64,000 nucleotides of DNA from Amycolatopsis sp. EV170708-02-1 (GTDB lineage: Bacteria; Actinomycetota; Actinomycetes; Mycobacteriales; Pseudonocardiaceae): contig NZ_CP092497.1 in assembly GCF_022479115.1 (NCBI RefSeq), forward strand, positions 1,798,001-1,862,000, in the 5' to 3' direction. The notes below the pieces were generated by a model. It ran no database searches and was not told the origin of the DNA. It worked only from the letters and a program-made list of their open reading frames with translations. Below, piece by piece: positions 34,013 to 43,360 of the stretch. Position 1 is the stretch's first letter. Every line of letters starts with the position of its first letter. A program made the position numbers and the translations under genes.

Positions 34013-35623
34013 GTGACGAACGCGCGAACGACGCTCCTGCTCGGCGGGCGCATCTACAGCCCCTCGGCTCCCGACGCCACCGCCATGGCGATCACCGACG
34101 GCATCGTCGTCTGGGTGGGGCAGGACGGCCCGGCCAGGGCACTGCATCCCGACGCCGAACCGATCCACCTCGACGGCGCCTTCGTCGCCCCGGCCTTCGT
34201 CGACGCGCACGTCCACGCCACCGCGACCGGACTGCACCTCACCGGTCTGAACCTCACGGACATCCATGGCGCGGGCGAACTCCTGGCCGCGGTCCGCGAC
34301 GCCGTCCGTCCCGGCCAGGTGCTGGTCGCCCACGGCTGGGACGAATCCCGCTGGACCGACGGCAGGCTGCCCAGCCGCGCCGAGATCGACGAGGCCGCGA
34401 ACGGCGCCCCGGTGTATCTGAGCCGGGTCGACGTCCACTCGGCGCTCGTCTCCAGCGCCCTCGTCGCGCTGGCCGCCGGCGTGCGCGAGGCGCCGGGCTG
34501 GTCGGCCGACGGACCGCTGACCCGCGACGCCCACCACCTCGTGCGCGCCGCGATGCGCGAGGCGATCACCCCGCGGCAGCGTCGCGAAGCCCAGCGCGCG
34601 TTCCTCGCCGAGGCCGCCGCGCGCGGGGTCGTGAGCGTCCACGAATGCGCGGGCCCGGACATCTCCGGCGCCGAGGACCTCACCGACCTGCTCGCGCTCG
34701 CGTCCGAGCCGGGGTTGCCGGAGGTCGTCGGCTACTGGGGCGAGCGCGGCGGAATCGACACCGCCCGCGCGCTCGGCGCGAGGGGAGTCGCTGGCGACCT
34801 GTTCGTCGACGGCGCGCTCGGCTCGCGTACGGCCGCGCTGCACGAGCCGTACGCCGACGCCCACGGCACCTCCGGAACGCTCTATCTCGACGCCGCCGCC
34901 ATCGCCGAGCACGTCGCAGCCTGCACCGAGGCCGAACTGCAGGCCGGTTTCCATGTCATCGGCGACGCCGCCGTAGCCGAGGTCGTCGAAGGATTCCGGC
35001 TCGCGGAGAAGACCGTCGGCCGTCGAGCGCTGGCCGCCCGGCACCACCGGCTCGAACACGTCGAGATGATCGACACCGACCAGGCGAAGGCGCTCGCCGG
35101 CTGGGGCGTGGTCGCCTCGGTCCAGCCGCAGTTCGACGCGGAATGGGGCGGCACGCACGGCATGTACGTCGACCGCCTCGGCGGCGAACGGGCCCCGAAG
35201 CTCAACCCCTTCGCCGCCATGGCCGCCGAAGGGCTCCTGCTCGCTTTCGGCTCCGACGCTCCCGTCACGCCCATCGACCCGTGGGCCACCGTCCGCGCCG
35301 GCACCTACCACCGCACGCCGGGCTCGGGGCTGTCCGCTCGCGCGTCCTTCACCGCCCACACCCGCGCCGGACACCGCGCCGCCGGCGTGAACGACGGCGT
35401 CACCGGCAGCCTGGTCCCGGGTGCACCCGCGCACTACGCGATCTGGGACGCCGAGGATCTCGTCGTCGCGACCCCGGACTCACGGGTGCAACGCTGGTCG
35501 ACCGATCCGCGCGCGGGGGTGCCCCCGCTGCCGAACCTGGCCGAGGGGGCGACGCTGCCCCGGTGCCTGCGCACGGTCCGCGACGGAGAGGTCATCCACG
35601 ATGTGTTCACCCGCACGGCCTAG
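34013..35623 (+). CDS. YtcJ-like metal-dependent amidohydrolase
   Basis: A 536-residue amidohydrolase_3 family protein: 'VAPAFVDAHVHATATGLHLT' (first metal ligands), 'VVSVHECAGPDISGAEDL', 'GDLFVDGALGSRTAALHEPY', 'FHVIGDAAVAEVVEGF', 'HHRLEHVEMIDTDQAKALA' and 'LLLAFGSDAPVTPIDPW' (terminal Asp). It hydrolyses an unknown amide or exocyclic C-N bond. GTG at 34013 follows GGGAGG. Its TAG stop forms the first three bases of a TAGGGT element just before lnt, and the two genes probably share transcription as well. Confidence 0.9.
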   Translation: MTNARTTLLLGGRIYSPSAPDATAMAITDGIVVWVGQDGPARALHPDAEPIHLDGAFVAPAFVDAHVHATATGLHLTGLNLTDIHGAGELLAAVRDAVRPGQVLVAHGWDESRWTDGRLPSRAEIDEAANGAPVYLSRVDVHSALVSSALVALAAGVREAPGWSADGPLTRDAHHLVRAAMREAITPRQRREAQRAFLAEAAARGVVSVHECAGPDISGAEDLTDLLALASEPGLPEVVGYWGERGGIDTARALGARGVAGDLFVDGALGSRTAALHEPYADAHGTSGTLYLDAAAIAEHVAACTEAELQAGFHVIGDAAVAEVVEGFRLAEKTVGRRALAARHHRLEHVEMIDTDQAKALAGWGVVASVQPQFDAEWGGTHGMYVDRLGGERAPKLNPFAAMAAEGLLLAFGSDAPVTPIDPWATVRAGTYHRTPGSGLSARASFTAHTRAGHRAAGVNDGVTGSLVPGAPAHYAIWDAEDLVVATPDSRVQRWSTDPRAGVPPLPNLAEGATLPRCLRTVRDGEVIHDVFTRTA

Positions 35624-35632
35624 GGTTCAGGA

Positions 35633-37225
35633 GTGTCCTCGACCGTGACCGATCCGGACCCCGAAGCGGCGCCCCGGAAGCGGTTCTCCCGCGCCTGGCT
35701 CCTGCGTTTCCTCGTCGCCGCGGCGTCGGGTTTCGCGCTGTACCTGAGTTTCGCGCCACGTCCGCTGTGGTGGCTCGCGCCGCTGGCGTTCACCGGTTTC
35801 GCGCTGGTGGTGCACGGCCGCAGGTTCCGGGGCGCGTTCGGCTACGCGTTCGTGTTCGGGATGGGGTTCTTCCTGCCGCTGCTGACGTGGCTGCTGGACT
35901 TCCTCGGCCCGGACTTCGGGCCGTGGCCGTGGATCGCGCTGTCGATGGCGCTGTCGGTGTATCTCGGTTTCGGCGGGGCGTTCGCCACCGTGGTGTGGCG
36001 CCTGCCGCTCGGGCCGCTGTGGGCCGCGTTGGTGATCATCGCGCTGGAGACCCCGCGCACCTGGTTCCCCTTCGGCGGATTTCCCTGGGGTCGCGTCGCG
36101 TTCAGCCAGCCCGAGGGTGCCTTCGTCTCACTGGCCTCGATCGGCGGCGCTCCGCTGGTCGGCCTCGCGGTCGTGGCGACCGGTTTCGGGCTCGCGGCGC
36201 TGTGCCTGCGGCTGCGGGGCGCCGATCCGCGGCGTTCCCTGGTGGCCGCGGCGGCGGTGACGCTGGTGCCGGTGGTGGCGGGTCTCGCGGTGTGGCCGAC
36301 GATCGGCACCGAAGCCCAGGACGGCGAACTCACCGTCGCCACGGTGCAGGGCAACGCCCCGGACATCGGCCTGGCGCTGGAGGGCCGCCGCGACGAACTG
36401 CGGAGCAACCATCTCACCGAGAGCGCGCGGCTGCTCGAAAAGCTCAAGGCGAGCAACACTAAGGTCGATCTGCTGGTGTGGCCCGAGACCGCGATGGCCA
36501 TGCGCACCGGTGACGCCGGCGTCGATCAGATGGTCCGCGACTACGGCACGCAGGCGATCATCGGCGCGCTGGTCCGGCTGCCCGACGGCAGTGCCCAGAA
36601 CTCCGCGCTGGTCTGGGATCCGGCGACCGGCCCCGGCCAGCGCTACGCCAAGCAGCAGCTCGTCCCGTTCGGTGAATACGTCCCGGCCCGCGAGATCGCG
36701 AAACTGGTGACGCCGTTCGTCGACAGCGTGGCGAACATGACACCGGGTGACGGCGCCAACGCCGCGCTGTCGGTCGCGGGCACCAAGGTCGGCGTCTTCA
36801 TCTGCTACGAGACCGCGTTCGACTATCCGGCGAGGGAGTCGGTCGCCGACGGCGCGGAACTGCTCGTCGTGCCGACCAACAACGCCTGGTACGGGCCGGG
36901 GGAGATGAGCTATCAGCAGCTGGCGATGTCGCGGCTGCGGGCGGTCGAGCACGGGCGCGCGGTGATCGTTTCGGCCACCAGCGGGGTCAGCGCGATCGTC
37001 GCTCCCGACGGTTCGATCACGGCCTCCACCAGCCTGTTCACCGCAGACTCCCTGGTGGGGCGCGTACCGCTGAGGCAGCAGACTACGCTGTCGGATCTAC
37101 TCGGTGTGACGACGGAGTACGGACTGCTGGCCCTGGCGATCGCCGGGGTTACCGGCGGGTACGTGCTCCGTTTCCGCACCCGGCGCGCGAGCGCCGCCAA
37201 GGCAACGAGGGAAGCGGCGGGCTGA
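35633..37225 (+). CDS. lnt: Apolipoprotein N-acyltransferase
   Basis: A 530-residue membrane enzyme: about seven N-terminal hydrophobic segments (residues 22-215), then a periplasm-facing nitrilase domain with the Glu in '[11 protein letters not shown]' (about 285), Lys in '[15 protein letters not shown]' (about 339) and Cys in '[18 protein letters not shown]' (about 391), and a final hydrophobic segment. It N-acylates the lipid-modified Cys of lipoproteins. It is followed by ppm after a short gap, as in other actinobacteria where the two are adjacent or fused. A TAGGGT six bases before the GTG start suggests a leaderless transcript. Confidence 0.95.
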   Translation: MSSTVTDPDPEAAPRKRFSRAWLLRFLVAAASGFALYLSFAPRPLWWLAPLAFTGFALVVHGRRFRGAFGYAFVFGMGFFLPLLTWLLDFLGPDFGPWPWIALSMALSVYLGFGGAFATVVWRLPLGPLWAALVIIALETPRTWFPFGGFPWGRVAFSQPEGAFVSLASIGGAPLVGLAVVATGFGLAALCLRLRGADPRRSLVAAAAVTLVPVVAGLAVWPTIGTEAQDGELTVATVQGNAPDIGLALEGRRDELRSNHLTESARLLEKLKASNTKVDLLVWPETAMAMRTGDAGVDQMVRDYGTQAIIGALVRLPDGSAQNSALVWDPATGPGQRYAKQQLVPFGEYVPAREIAKLVTPFVDSVANMTPGDGANAALSVAGTKVGVFICYETAFDYPARESVADGAELLVVPTNNAWYGPGEMSYQQLAMSRLRAVEHGRAVIVSATSGVSAIVAPDGSITASTSLFTADSLVGRVPLRQQTTLSDLLGVTTEYGLLALAIAGVTGGYVLRFRTRRASAAKATREAAG

Positions 37226-37289
37226 CCCGCCGGAACACGGAGGAAAAGCGGATGGCGCAGGCGCCGCGGGGGCCCAGGGAATCGACCCG

Positions 37290-38018
37290 GTGCTGGTGGT
37301 GGTCCCGACGTACAACGAGCGGGACAACATCGGCCCGATCCTGGAACGTCTGCTCAAGGCACTTCCGGACGTGCACGCCCTCGTCGTCGACGACGGCAGC
37401 CCGGACGGCACCGGTGACGTCGCCGACGAGCTCGCGAAGGCCGACGAGCGGATCCACGTCATGCACCGGACCGAGAAGGCCGGCCTCGGCGCCGCGTACG
37501 TCGCGGGATTCCGCTGGGGGCTCTCCCGCGACTACGCCACCATCGTCGAGATGGACGCCGACGGTTCGCACGCGCCGGAGGATCTGCCCCGGGTGCTGGC
37601 GGCCCTGGAGGACGCGGACCTGTCCATCGGCTCCCGCTACGTTCCCGGCGGCAGCACGGTGAACTGGCCGTTCCAGCGCAAGGCGCTGTCGTGGATGGCG
37701 AACTTCTACGCGAGGGTCGCGCTCGGCACGAAGATCAAGGACATCACCGCGGGTTTCCGCGCGTACCGCCGCACAGTGCTGGAGAAGCTCCCGCTCGACG
37801 AGATCGCCTCGCGCGGCTACTGCTTCCAGATCGACCTGGCGTTCCGCACGGCGCTCGCCGGGTTCGAGGTCGTCGAGGTGCCGATCACCTTCACCGAACG
37901 CGAGGTCGGTCAGTCGAAGATGAGCGGCTCGGTCGTGCGCGAGGCGATCGTCCTGGTCGGGTTCTGGGGGATCAAGCGTCGCTGGGAGCAGCTTCGCGGG
38001 CTGGCCAAGAAGGGCTGA
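37290..38018 (+). CDS. ppm: Polyprenol monophosphomannose synthase (start displaced by a likely one-base error)
   Basis: A GT2 glycosyltransferase: '[19 protein letters not shown]', '[19 protein letters not shown]', '[19 protein letters not shown]' (the DxD-like metal site), '[15 protein letters not shown]' and '[20 protein letters not shown]'. It transfers mannose from GDP-mannose to polyprenyl phosphate for lipoglycan and protein mannosylation. The frame has only GTG at 37290 as a start, which leaves almost nothing before the first strand. ATG at 37252 has an ideal GGAGG box but is out of frame. One more G in the run at 37268-37272 would join them and add a 13-residue N-terminus. The 3' end overlaps the convergent DeoR gene by 47 nt. 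Confidence 0.92.
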   Translation: MLVVVPTYNERDNIGPILERLLKALPDVHALVVDDGSPDGTGDVADELAKADERIHVMHRTEKAGLGAAYVAGFRWGLSRDYATIVEMDADGSHAPEDLPRVLAALEDADLSIGSRYVPGGSTVNWPFQRKALSWMANFYARVALGTKIKDITAGFRAYRRTVLEKLPLDEIASRGYCFQIDLAFRTALAGFEVVEVPITFTEREVGQSKMSGSVVREAIVLVGFWGIKRRWEQLRGLAKKG

Positions 38019-38769
38019 CGCCCAGCACGCTCACGCCGAGTTTTCCCAGTTCCTTCACCGTCGGCTCGTCCGGCGCCGCGTCGGTGATCACGCCCGCGAC
38101 GTCGGACAGGGGGAGCACGGTGAACGGCGAGGCCGCGCCGATCTTCTCCGAACTGGCCAGCACGTAGGTGTCGGCGGCCCGTTTGGCGAGGGTGCGTTTC
38201 ATCGCGGCCTCGTCGGAGTCGCCGGTGGTGAGCCCGGTTTCGGGGTGCACCCCGGTGACGCCGAGGAAGAACAAGTCGGCGTTGACCCCCATCGCGGCCT
38301 CCGCCGCGGCCGCCCCGCACGTGACGGCGGAGTGCTTGAAGAGCCGTCCGCCGATCAGGAACACCTCGACCTTCGGATGGGTGACGAGCGCGGCCGCGAC
38401 CGTGGGACTGTGCGTGACGATCTTCGCTTCGAGATCGACGGGGAGCGCCTTCGCCAGCGCGAGCGCGGTCGTCCCGCCGTCGAGGATGACCGTCGAGCCG
38501 AGCCGGATCAACGCTGCTGCACGTTTCGCGATGCGTTCCTTGCCCGCGATGCTGACCGCCATGCGCGTCGCGTAGTCCGCGGTGGCGGGCGAGACCGGCA
38601 AGGCTCCGCCGTAGACCCGTTGACACAGTCCGGCGTCCGCGAGATCTCGCAGGTCACGGCGGATACTGTCCTCTGATACGCCGAGTTCGGCGGCGAGGTC
38701 CTTGGCCACGATCCGGCCTTCGGTTTTGAGTCGTTCCATCAGCAGGTCTCGTCGCTGCGCAGCCAACAT
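37972..38769 (-). CDS. DeoR-family transcriptional regulator
   Basis: A 265-residue DeoR protein: winged helix '[20 protein letters not shown]' and '[16 protein letters not shown]', then the sugar-phosphate-sensing domain with '[17 protein letters not shown]' and '[17 protein letters not shown]', and '[20 protein letters not shown]'. It probably responds to a phosphorylated sugar. It is divergent from the DUF4406 gene; ATGTGCA (38768-38774) and TGCACAT (38801-38807) in the gap form a possible operator. The last 15 codons overlap ppm on the other strand. Confidence 0.9.
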   Translation of the reverse strand: MLAAQRRDLLMERLKTEGRIVAKDLAAELGVSEDSIRRDLRDLADAGLCQRVYGGALPVSPATADYATRMAVSIAGKERIAKRAAALIRLGSTVILDGGTTALALAKALPVDLEAKIVTHSPTVAAALVTHPKVEVFLIGGRLFKHSAVTCGAAAAEAAMGVNADLFFLGVTGVHPETGLTTGDSDEAAMKRTLAKRAADTYVLASSEKIGAASPFTVLPLSDVAGVITDAAPDEPTVKELGKLGVSVLGVSPSWPAREAAPSDA

Positions 38770-38820
38770 GTGCACGTTCCTCCTTGTTCCTGCCGATTGT
38801 TGCACATTATGCTCCGGCGC

Positions 38821-39195
38821 ATGAGCAAACCTCTGATGATCCTCATCGCCGGACCGTTCCGCTCCGGGACCGGCGACGACCCCGAACTTCTCGCCCGCAA
38901 CCTCGCCCGGCTCGAAGAGGCCGCCTGGCCGATCTTCCGCAGCGGACATGTGCCGATGATCGGCGAGTGGGTCGCGCTGCCGGTGCTGCGCGGCGCGGGC
39001 GGGAAGACCGTCGCCGATCCGATCGCCGAGGAGGTCATGTACCCGACGGCCGACCGGCTGCTGCATCACTGCGACGCCGTCCTGCGGCTGCCGGGCGAAT
39101 CCACCGGCGCCGACCAGGACGTCGCCATCGCGCTGTCCCGCGGGCTCGACGTCTACCACCGTGTCGAGGACATCCCGGGGTACCAGGCCGCATAA
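38821..39195 (+). CDS. DUF4406 / nucleoside 2-deoxyribosyltransferase-like protein
   Basis: A 124-residue protein with the DUF4406 pattern 'MILIAGPFRSGTGDDPELL', 'WPIFRSGHVPMIGEWVALPV' and 'HHCDAVLRLPGESTGADQDV'. The fold is that of nucleoside 2-deoxyribosyltransferases. ATG at 38821 is used because the family starts at 'MSKPLMILIAG'; the longer frame would run into the DeoR promoter. It is divergent from the DeoR gene, whose sensor domain binds sugar phosphates, so the pair may form a small nucleoside or sugar salvage unit. Confidence 0.82.
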   Translation: MSKPLMILIAGPFRSGTGDDPELLARNLARLEEAAWPIFRSGHVPMIGEWVALPVLRGAGGKTVADPIAEEVMYPTADRLLHHCDAVLRLPGESTGADQDVAIALSRGLDVYHRVEDIPGYQAA

Positions 39196-39239
39196 TGCGT
39201 AACTCGATCCAGCGTTACGTTTCCGGGGGATGGTGAGCG

Positions 39240-40508
39240 GTGACCGGTCAGGCCTGCGCGAACTGTGGTGGCCCGTTGCCGCCGAGAGCGGCGACGAGAG
39301 GGCGCACCGCCGTCTACTGTTCCGCCGCGTGCCGCCAGCAGGCCTACCGGTCACGGCGCAGCCCCGCACCCGACATGGACACCCTCATCGCCGAGGTCGG
39401 CCGGGTCGCGAACCGGCTCACACCCCAGCCACCGGACACCTTCTTCGCCGACCTCACCACGCTCACCTCCGACGTCGGCAGGTTGCGGCGCATCGCGCGG
39501 CTCGCCCTCCGGGCGCGGCCGGAAAACGTCACCCCGGCCCCCGTTACGGAATCCCTGGACGAGGTCGCCTTCGCCGAGAGGGTCGAGCAGCACGAGCGTG
39601 AGCTGCGCGTGCACTGCTATCGCATGGTCGGGTCCTACGACGACGCGCAGGACCTCGTCCAGGAGACCTTCCTGCGGGCGTGGCGCGGCCGCGAAGGCTT
39701 CGAGGGCCGGGCGAGTTTCCGCGCCTGGCTCTACCGCATCGCCACCAACACCTGCCTCGATTTCCTGCGGCGCAACAAAAGGGTCCCGCGCCCGTACGAC
39801 CCGCTGCCCGACGTCGACCAGCAAGGCGAGCCACCCCAGTTCCTGCCCTGGCTGCAACCTTTCCCGGACGACCCCGACGAAATCGCCGAGACCAGGGAGA
39901 CACTGGAACTCGTGTTCCTGGCCGCCATCCAGCACCTTCCGCCGAAACAACGGGCCGTGGTCATCCTCAACGACGTCCTCGGCTGGAAGGCCGCCGAAAC
40001 CGCGGACCTGCTGGAAACCAGCGTCGCGTCGGTCACCAGCGCCCTGCAGCGCGCCCGTCCCACGCTGCGCGAACGCCTGCCGGAACGCCGCGCCGACTGG
40101 GCCCGGACCGTGCGGCCGACCGAGGAGGAGCAGGCGATCCTGCGGCGCTACATGACCGCCGCCACCGCCAACGGGGACAGCCGGGTCATGGCCGAGCTGC
40201 TCAGGGAAGACGTGTTGGTCACGATGCCGCCGAATCCGCTGTGGTTCTCCGGCCGCGATGTCTTCCTCGAGTTCGTCGCCCAGTCCCTCGACCCCGCCTC
40301 GCCGACCTACTTCGGGGAGTGGAAACACCTCCCGGCCGTCGCGAACGGGCTTCCCGCAGCGGCAGGCTACGTCCGGCGGCCGGGCACCCGGGTCTATCGG
40401 GCACAGGTGCTCGACGTGCTGCGCATCGAGGACGGGAAGGTCGCCGAGATCACCGCTTTCGAGCCGCATTTGTTCCCCGCGTTCGGGCTGCCGTTGACGC
40501 TCACCTGA
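39240..40508 (+). CDS. ECF sigma factor with N-terminal zinc finger and C-terminal SnoaL-like domain
   Basis: A 422-residue protein in three parts. Residues 1-45 hold a four-Cys finger ('CANCGGPL' and 'YCSAACRQQAYRSRR'), followed by a helical linker to about 100. Sigma region 2 ('VHCYRMVGSYDDAQDLVQET', 'ASFRAWLYRIATNTCLDFL') covers about 118-182, and region 4 ('LPPKQRAVVILNDVLGWKAA', 'LLETSVASVTSALQRARPTL') about 230-282. A SnoaL-like fold from about 295 to 420 has 'MPPNPLWFSGRDVFLEFVAQ'. The sigma-plus-SnoaL body matches the family in which the C-terminal domain replaces an anti-sigma factor. The finger is an unusual addition, shared with the protein at 47972. The next gene, an SDR, is a likely target. 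GTG start at 39240. Confidence 0.88.
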   Translation: MTGQACANCGGPLPPRAATRGRTAVYCSAACRQQAYRSRRSPAPDMDTLIAEVGRVANRLTPQPPDTFFADLTTLTSDVGRLRRIARLALRARPENVTPAPVTESLDEVAFAERVEQHERELRVHCYRMVGSYDDAQDLVQETFLRAWRGREGFEGRASFRAWLYRIATNTCLDFLRRNKRVPRPYDPLPDVDQQGEPPQFLPWLQPFPDDPDEIAETRETLELVFLAAIQHLPPKQRAVVILNDVLGWKAAETADLLETSVASVTSALQRARPTLRERLPERRADWARTVRPTEEEQAILRRYMTAATANGDSRVMAELLREDVLVTMPPNPLWFSGRDVFLEFVAQSLDPASPTYFGEWKHLPAVANGLPAAAGYVRRPGTRVYRAQVLDVLRIEDGKVAEITAFEPHLFPAFGLPLTLT

Positions 40509-40574
40509 GGACCGATGAGGTTCACGCCCCGTCCGCGTCTCAACGGTCGAACCCAACCACGCGGAAGGAAACCC

Positions 40575-41360
40575 ATGAGCCTCCAGAACAAGAACGCGAT
40601 CATCTACGGCGCCGGCGGGGCGATCGGCAACGGCGTCGCCAAGGAGTTCGCCGCCCGCGGGGCCCGCGTCTTCCTCACCGGACGGCACCGGCCGGCGCTG
40701 ACGAAGCTCGCGGGCGAGATCGAGCAGAGCGGGGGACTGGCCGAAGTCGCGGTGGTCGACGCCATGGACGAGACCGCGGTCGACGAGCACTCGGCGGCCG
40801 TGGCCGCCGAGGCGGGCAGCCTCGACATCTCGCTCAACCTCGTCCCGCGTGGCGACATCCAGGGCATCCCGCTCGTGGAGATGTCGGTCGAGGACTACGT
40901 CCGCCCGATCACCGCCGGAATCACGACGAACTTCATCACCGCACGGGCCGCCGCCCGGCATATGGCCGCCCAGGGCTCCGGCGCCATCCTCGCCCTCGAC
41001 AGCGGATCCGCCCAGGGCAGCCCGATGATGGGCGCCACGGGCTCGATCGACGCGGCACTGGACACCTTCATCCGCAATCTCGCCGTCGAGATCGGGCCGC
41101 ACGGCGTCCGCGCACTCGGCATCTGGGTCGCGGGTATCCCGGAGACCTTCACGCCCGAGAAGCTCTCCGCGGTGAACAGCCAGCTGCCGGCGAGTCCCGA
41201 GATGGTGCAGAACGTGCTCGACGGCCTCACCGAGGCCCGGATGACCAAGCGTTCACCGCGTCTCGCCGAGGTCGCCGCCACGCTGGCGTTCCTCGCCTCC
41301 GACGATGCCATGGGGATCACCGGCACGTTCGTCAACGTGACCAGCATGTTCCCCAGCTGA
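40575..41360 (+). CDS. Non-canonical SDR-fold protein
   Basis: A 261-residue SDR fold with a nucleotide loop 'AIIYGAGGAIGNGVAKEFAA' and C-terminal 'DAMGITGTFVNVTSMF'. The active site is degenerate: where classical SDRs have Y-x-x-x-K this protein reads 'TGSIDAALDTF', so both Tyr and Lys are absent, and the NNAG motif is replaced by 'NLVPRGD'. It may bind NAD(P) without ordinary redox catalysis. It lies 66 nt after the sigma factor gene with a good GGAAGGA box, an arrangement common for ECF sigma factors with SnoaL domains and adjacent oxidoreductases. Confidence 0.85.
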   Translation: MSLQNKNAIIYGAGGAIGNGVAKEFAARGARVFLTGRHRPALTKLAGEIEQSGGLAEVAVVDAMDETAVDEHSAAVAAEAGSLDISLNLVPRGDIQGIPLVEMSVEDYVRPITAGITTNFITARAAARHMAAQGSGAILALDSGSAQGSPMMGATGSIDAALDTFIRNLAVEIGPHGVRALGIWVAGIPETFTPEKLSAVNSQLPASPEMVQNVLDGLTEARMTKRSPRLAEVAATLAFLASDDAMGITGTFVNVTSMFPS

Positions 41361-42254
41361 CCGAGCCGCCCCGAGTTCCGCCAGCACCGCCCGGATCGCG
41401 GGGCTCGACTCGGCACTGCGGCGCCACGCGGCGTGCACCTCGCGCGCCGGCGGGCGCCGCAGCGGCCGGGCGACGAGCCCCGCGGCCAAGGGCGGACGCG
41501 CCAGCCTCGGGATCAACGCGACGACCTCGCCCGAGGCGACCAAAGACAGCTGGGTGGAGAAGTCGTCCACCAGGTGCCGTACGTCGGGTTCTTCGGGAAG
41601 GCCGGCGAACACTCGGCGGAACCATTGGTGGCAGACCGTGCCCGGCGGACTGGTCACCCACGCGTGCCCGGCCAGGTCGGCACCGTCCAGCGGCGGCCCG
41701 GACCGTGCCAGCGGATGGGTCTCGGCCATGACGACGTCGCCGAGGTCGGTGTGCACCAGGCGCCGTGACAGCGCGGGGGACAGCGGGACCGGCAGACCGT
41801 CGGCGTCATGCAGGAGCGCGAGGTCGGCCGTTCCGGCCTCGACCGAATGCAGGGCCTGGTCGGGATCCTGCTCGGTGATGTGCAGGCGGAGTTCGGGGTA
41901 GCGCGTCAGAAGCCGTGGATGAACCGGGGCGAGCAGGCCGCGGATACCGGTCGAGAACGCGGCCACCCGGAGAACACCGCGCGGCGCGCCCTCCGCGACC
42001 GACTGGGCGGCCTCGGCGCACCGTTCGAGTGCCTGGAACACCTCCAGTGAGGAGTCGACGACGGCCTGGCCCGCCGGAGTCAGCACCACGCCGCGGCCTG
42101 CCGGAGCGAGCACCGGCAGGCCGATCTGGCGTTCCAGCCGCTTGATCTGCTGCGACACCGCGGACGCCGTGAATCCCAGCTCGTCCGCCGCCCGCGCCAA
42201 CGTCCCCAACGCGGCCACCGACCGCAGCGCCCGCAGAGCCCCGACCTCGATCAT
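41253..42254 (-). CDS. LysR-family regulator
   Basis: A LysR protein of up to 333 residues: winged helix-turn-helix 'LRALRSVAALGTLARAADEL' and 'FTASAVSQQIKRLERQIGLP', effector fold from about 90 to 290. The last 35 or so residues ('AGEHAGHVDERAGDPHG...') read through the antisense of the SDR gene by 108 nt and look like an extension beyond the normal family end. It is divergent from dapA with a 73-bp gap and could control that gene. Confidence 0.88.
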   Translation of the reverse strand: MIEVGALRALRSVAALGTLARAADELGFTASAVSQQIKRLERQIGLPVLAPAGRGVVLTPAGQAVVDSSLEVFQALERCAEAAQSVAEGAPRGVLRVAAFSTGIRGLLAPVHPRLLTRYPELRLHITEQDPDQALHSVEAGTADLALLHDADGLPVPLSPALSRRLVHTDLGDVVMAETHPLARSGPPLDGADLAGHAWVTSPPGTVCHQWFRRVFAGLPEEPDVRHLVDDFSTQLSLVASGEVVALIPRLARPPLAAGLVARPLRRPPAREVHAAWRRSAESSPAIRAVLAELGAARSAGEHAGHVDERAGDPHGIVGGEERQRGGDLGETR

Positions 42255-42327
42255 GAAGCCAGGCTACGCAATACCGTCCAAAAACCATCGCTGGACCACA
42301 GGTATCGGCGCCGAGAAGATCGACCAC

Positions 42328-43233
42328 ATGACCGAAACCCTCTTCGGCTCCAACCTCGTCGCCATGGTCACCCCGATGGAACCCGGCGGCGCGCTCAGCG
42401 AACCCGGCCTCACCGGCCTGGTCGACCACCTGCTGACCACCGGCTGTGACGGCATCGTCGTCGGCGGAACCACCGGGGAGTCACCCACCCTGACCGACGC
42501 CGAAGCCGCGCGGCTCGTCCACACCGTGGCGAACCTCGCCGGGAACCAGGCGCGCGTGATCGCCGGAGTCGGCACCTACGACACCACCGCCTGCATCCGA
42601 CGCGCGAAGGAAGCCGAGGCAGCCGACGCCGACGCGCTCCTGCTCGTCTGCCCCTACTACTCCAAGCCGACACAGGCCGGCATCGTGGCGCACTGCCAGG
42701 CGGTCGCCGACGCCACCGACCTGCCCGTGATGCTCTACGACGTCCCGGCCCGTACCGGGACGGCCATGGAAGCGGCCACCCTGATCGAACTCGCCCGCCA
42801 CCCGCGGATCCGGGCCGTGAAGGACGCCAAGGGCGACCTGTTCGAAGCGATGGCCGTCATGGACCGCGCACCGCTGGCCTATTACTGCGGTATCGACGAG
42901 CTCAATCTGCCTTATCTCGCCGCGGGCGCCACCGGCCTGGTCAGCGTCGTCGGCAACGCCTTCGCCGACCGCAACGCCGAACTCATCGCCGCCGTGCGCG
43001 GGGGAGACCTCGACACCGCGCGATCGCTCAACGCCGCGCTGCTTCCCCTGGCGGAGGCCGTCATGCGCACCTCGCAGGGAGCGATCATGGCCAAAGCCGC
43101 ACTCGCCGAGCTCGGCGTCATCCAGCACGCGGCTGTCCGGCTCCCGCTCCTCGAATCGCCACCCGAGCACCTACGGCGCCTGCGCGACGCGTTGGCGCCT
43201 CTCGGCACCGGCGCTCTCGTGAGGACCTCGTGA
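42328..43233 (+). CDS. dapA: 4-Hydroxy-tetrahydrodipicolinate synthase
   Basis: A 301-residue class I aldolase barrel: 'GIVVGGTTGESPTLTDAEAA' (pyruvate carboxylate site), 'VCPYYSKPTQAGIVAHCQAV', 'VMLYDVPARTGTAME' (the Tyr of the proton relay) and 'IRAVKDAKGDLFEAMAVMD', where the first Lys is the Schiff-base residue. It condenses pyruvate with aspartate semialdehyde for lysine and diaminopimelate. It is a stand-alone copy next to a LysR gene, so it may be a second, specialised dapA. The 48-bp hairpin repeat begins within its last codons. Confidence 0.93.
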   Translation: MTETLFGSNLVAMVTPMEPGGALSEPGLTGLVDHLLTTGCDGIVVGGTTGESPTLTDAEAARLVHTVANLAGNQARVIAGVGTYDTTACIRRAKEAEAADADALLLVCPYYSKPTQAGIVAHCQAVADATDLPVMLYDVPARTGTAMEAATLIELARHPRIRAVKDAKGDLFEAMAVMDRAPLAYYCGIDELNLPYLAAGATGLVSVVGNAFADRNAELIAAVRGGDLDTARSLNAALLPLAEAVMRTSQGAIMAKAALAELGVIQHAAVRLPLLESPPEHLRRLRDALAPLGTGALVRTS

Positions 43234-43273
43234 GTGGTAAAGACGGCTAGAACCGTCCTTACCACTCACGAGG
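43226..43273. repeat. 48-bp dispersed hairpin element, copy 1
   Basis: A 21-bp stem (43226-43246 with 43253-43273, one mismatch) and a 6-nt loop CTAGAA, starting CCTCGTGAGTGGTAAAG. It overlaps the dapA stop codon (43231-43233) and so probably ends that transcript. The same stem recurs at 47071-47118 with only the mismatch and the loop changed. Confidence 0.85.
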
Positions 43274-43287
43274 CTGACCCCGGACAC

Positions 43288-43326
43288 GGCGAAGCCCCCG
43301 CGGAGGGAGGTCGCGGGGGCTTCGCC
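43288..43326. terminator. Bidirectional hairpin terminator between dapA and rbpA
   Basis: A perfect 15-bp stem, GGCGAAGCCCCCGCG (43288-43302) with CGCGGGGGCTTCGCC (43312-43326), and a 9-nt loop, 35 nt beyond the rbpA stop. It probably ends rbpA transcription and backs up the dapA hairpin from the other side. Confidence 0.8.
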
Positions 43327-43360
43327 GGTTCGTGGTGGGGCTAGCTACTTGTGCCGTGCG

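Noticed and set aside
33826-36462. Plus-strand open frame of 878 codons across the amidohydrolase and lnt genes
   Set aside because: Arg-rich shadow frame; both real proteins lie in other frames with full motif sets.
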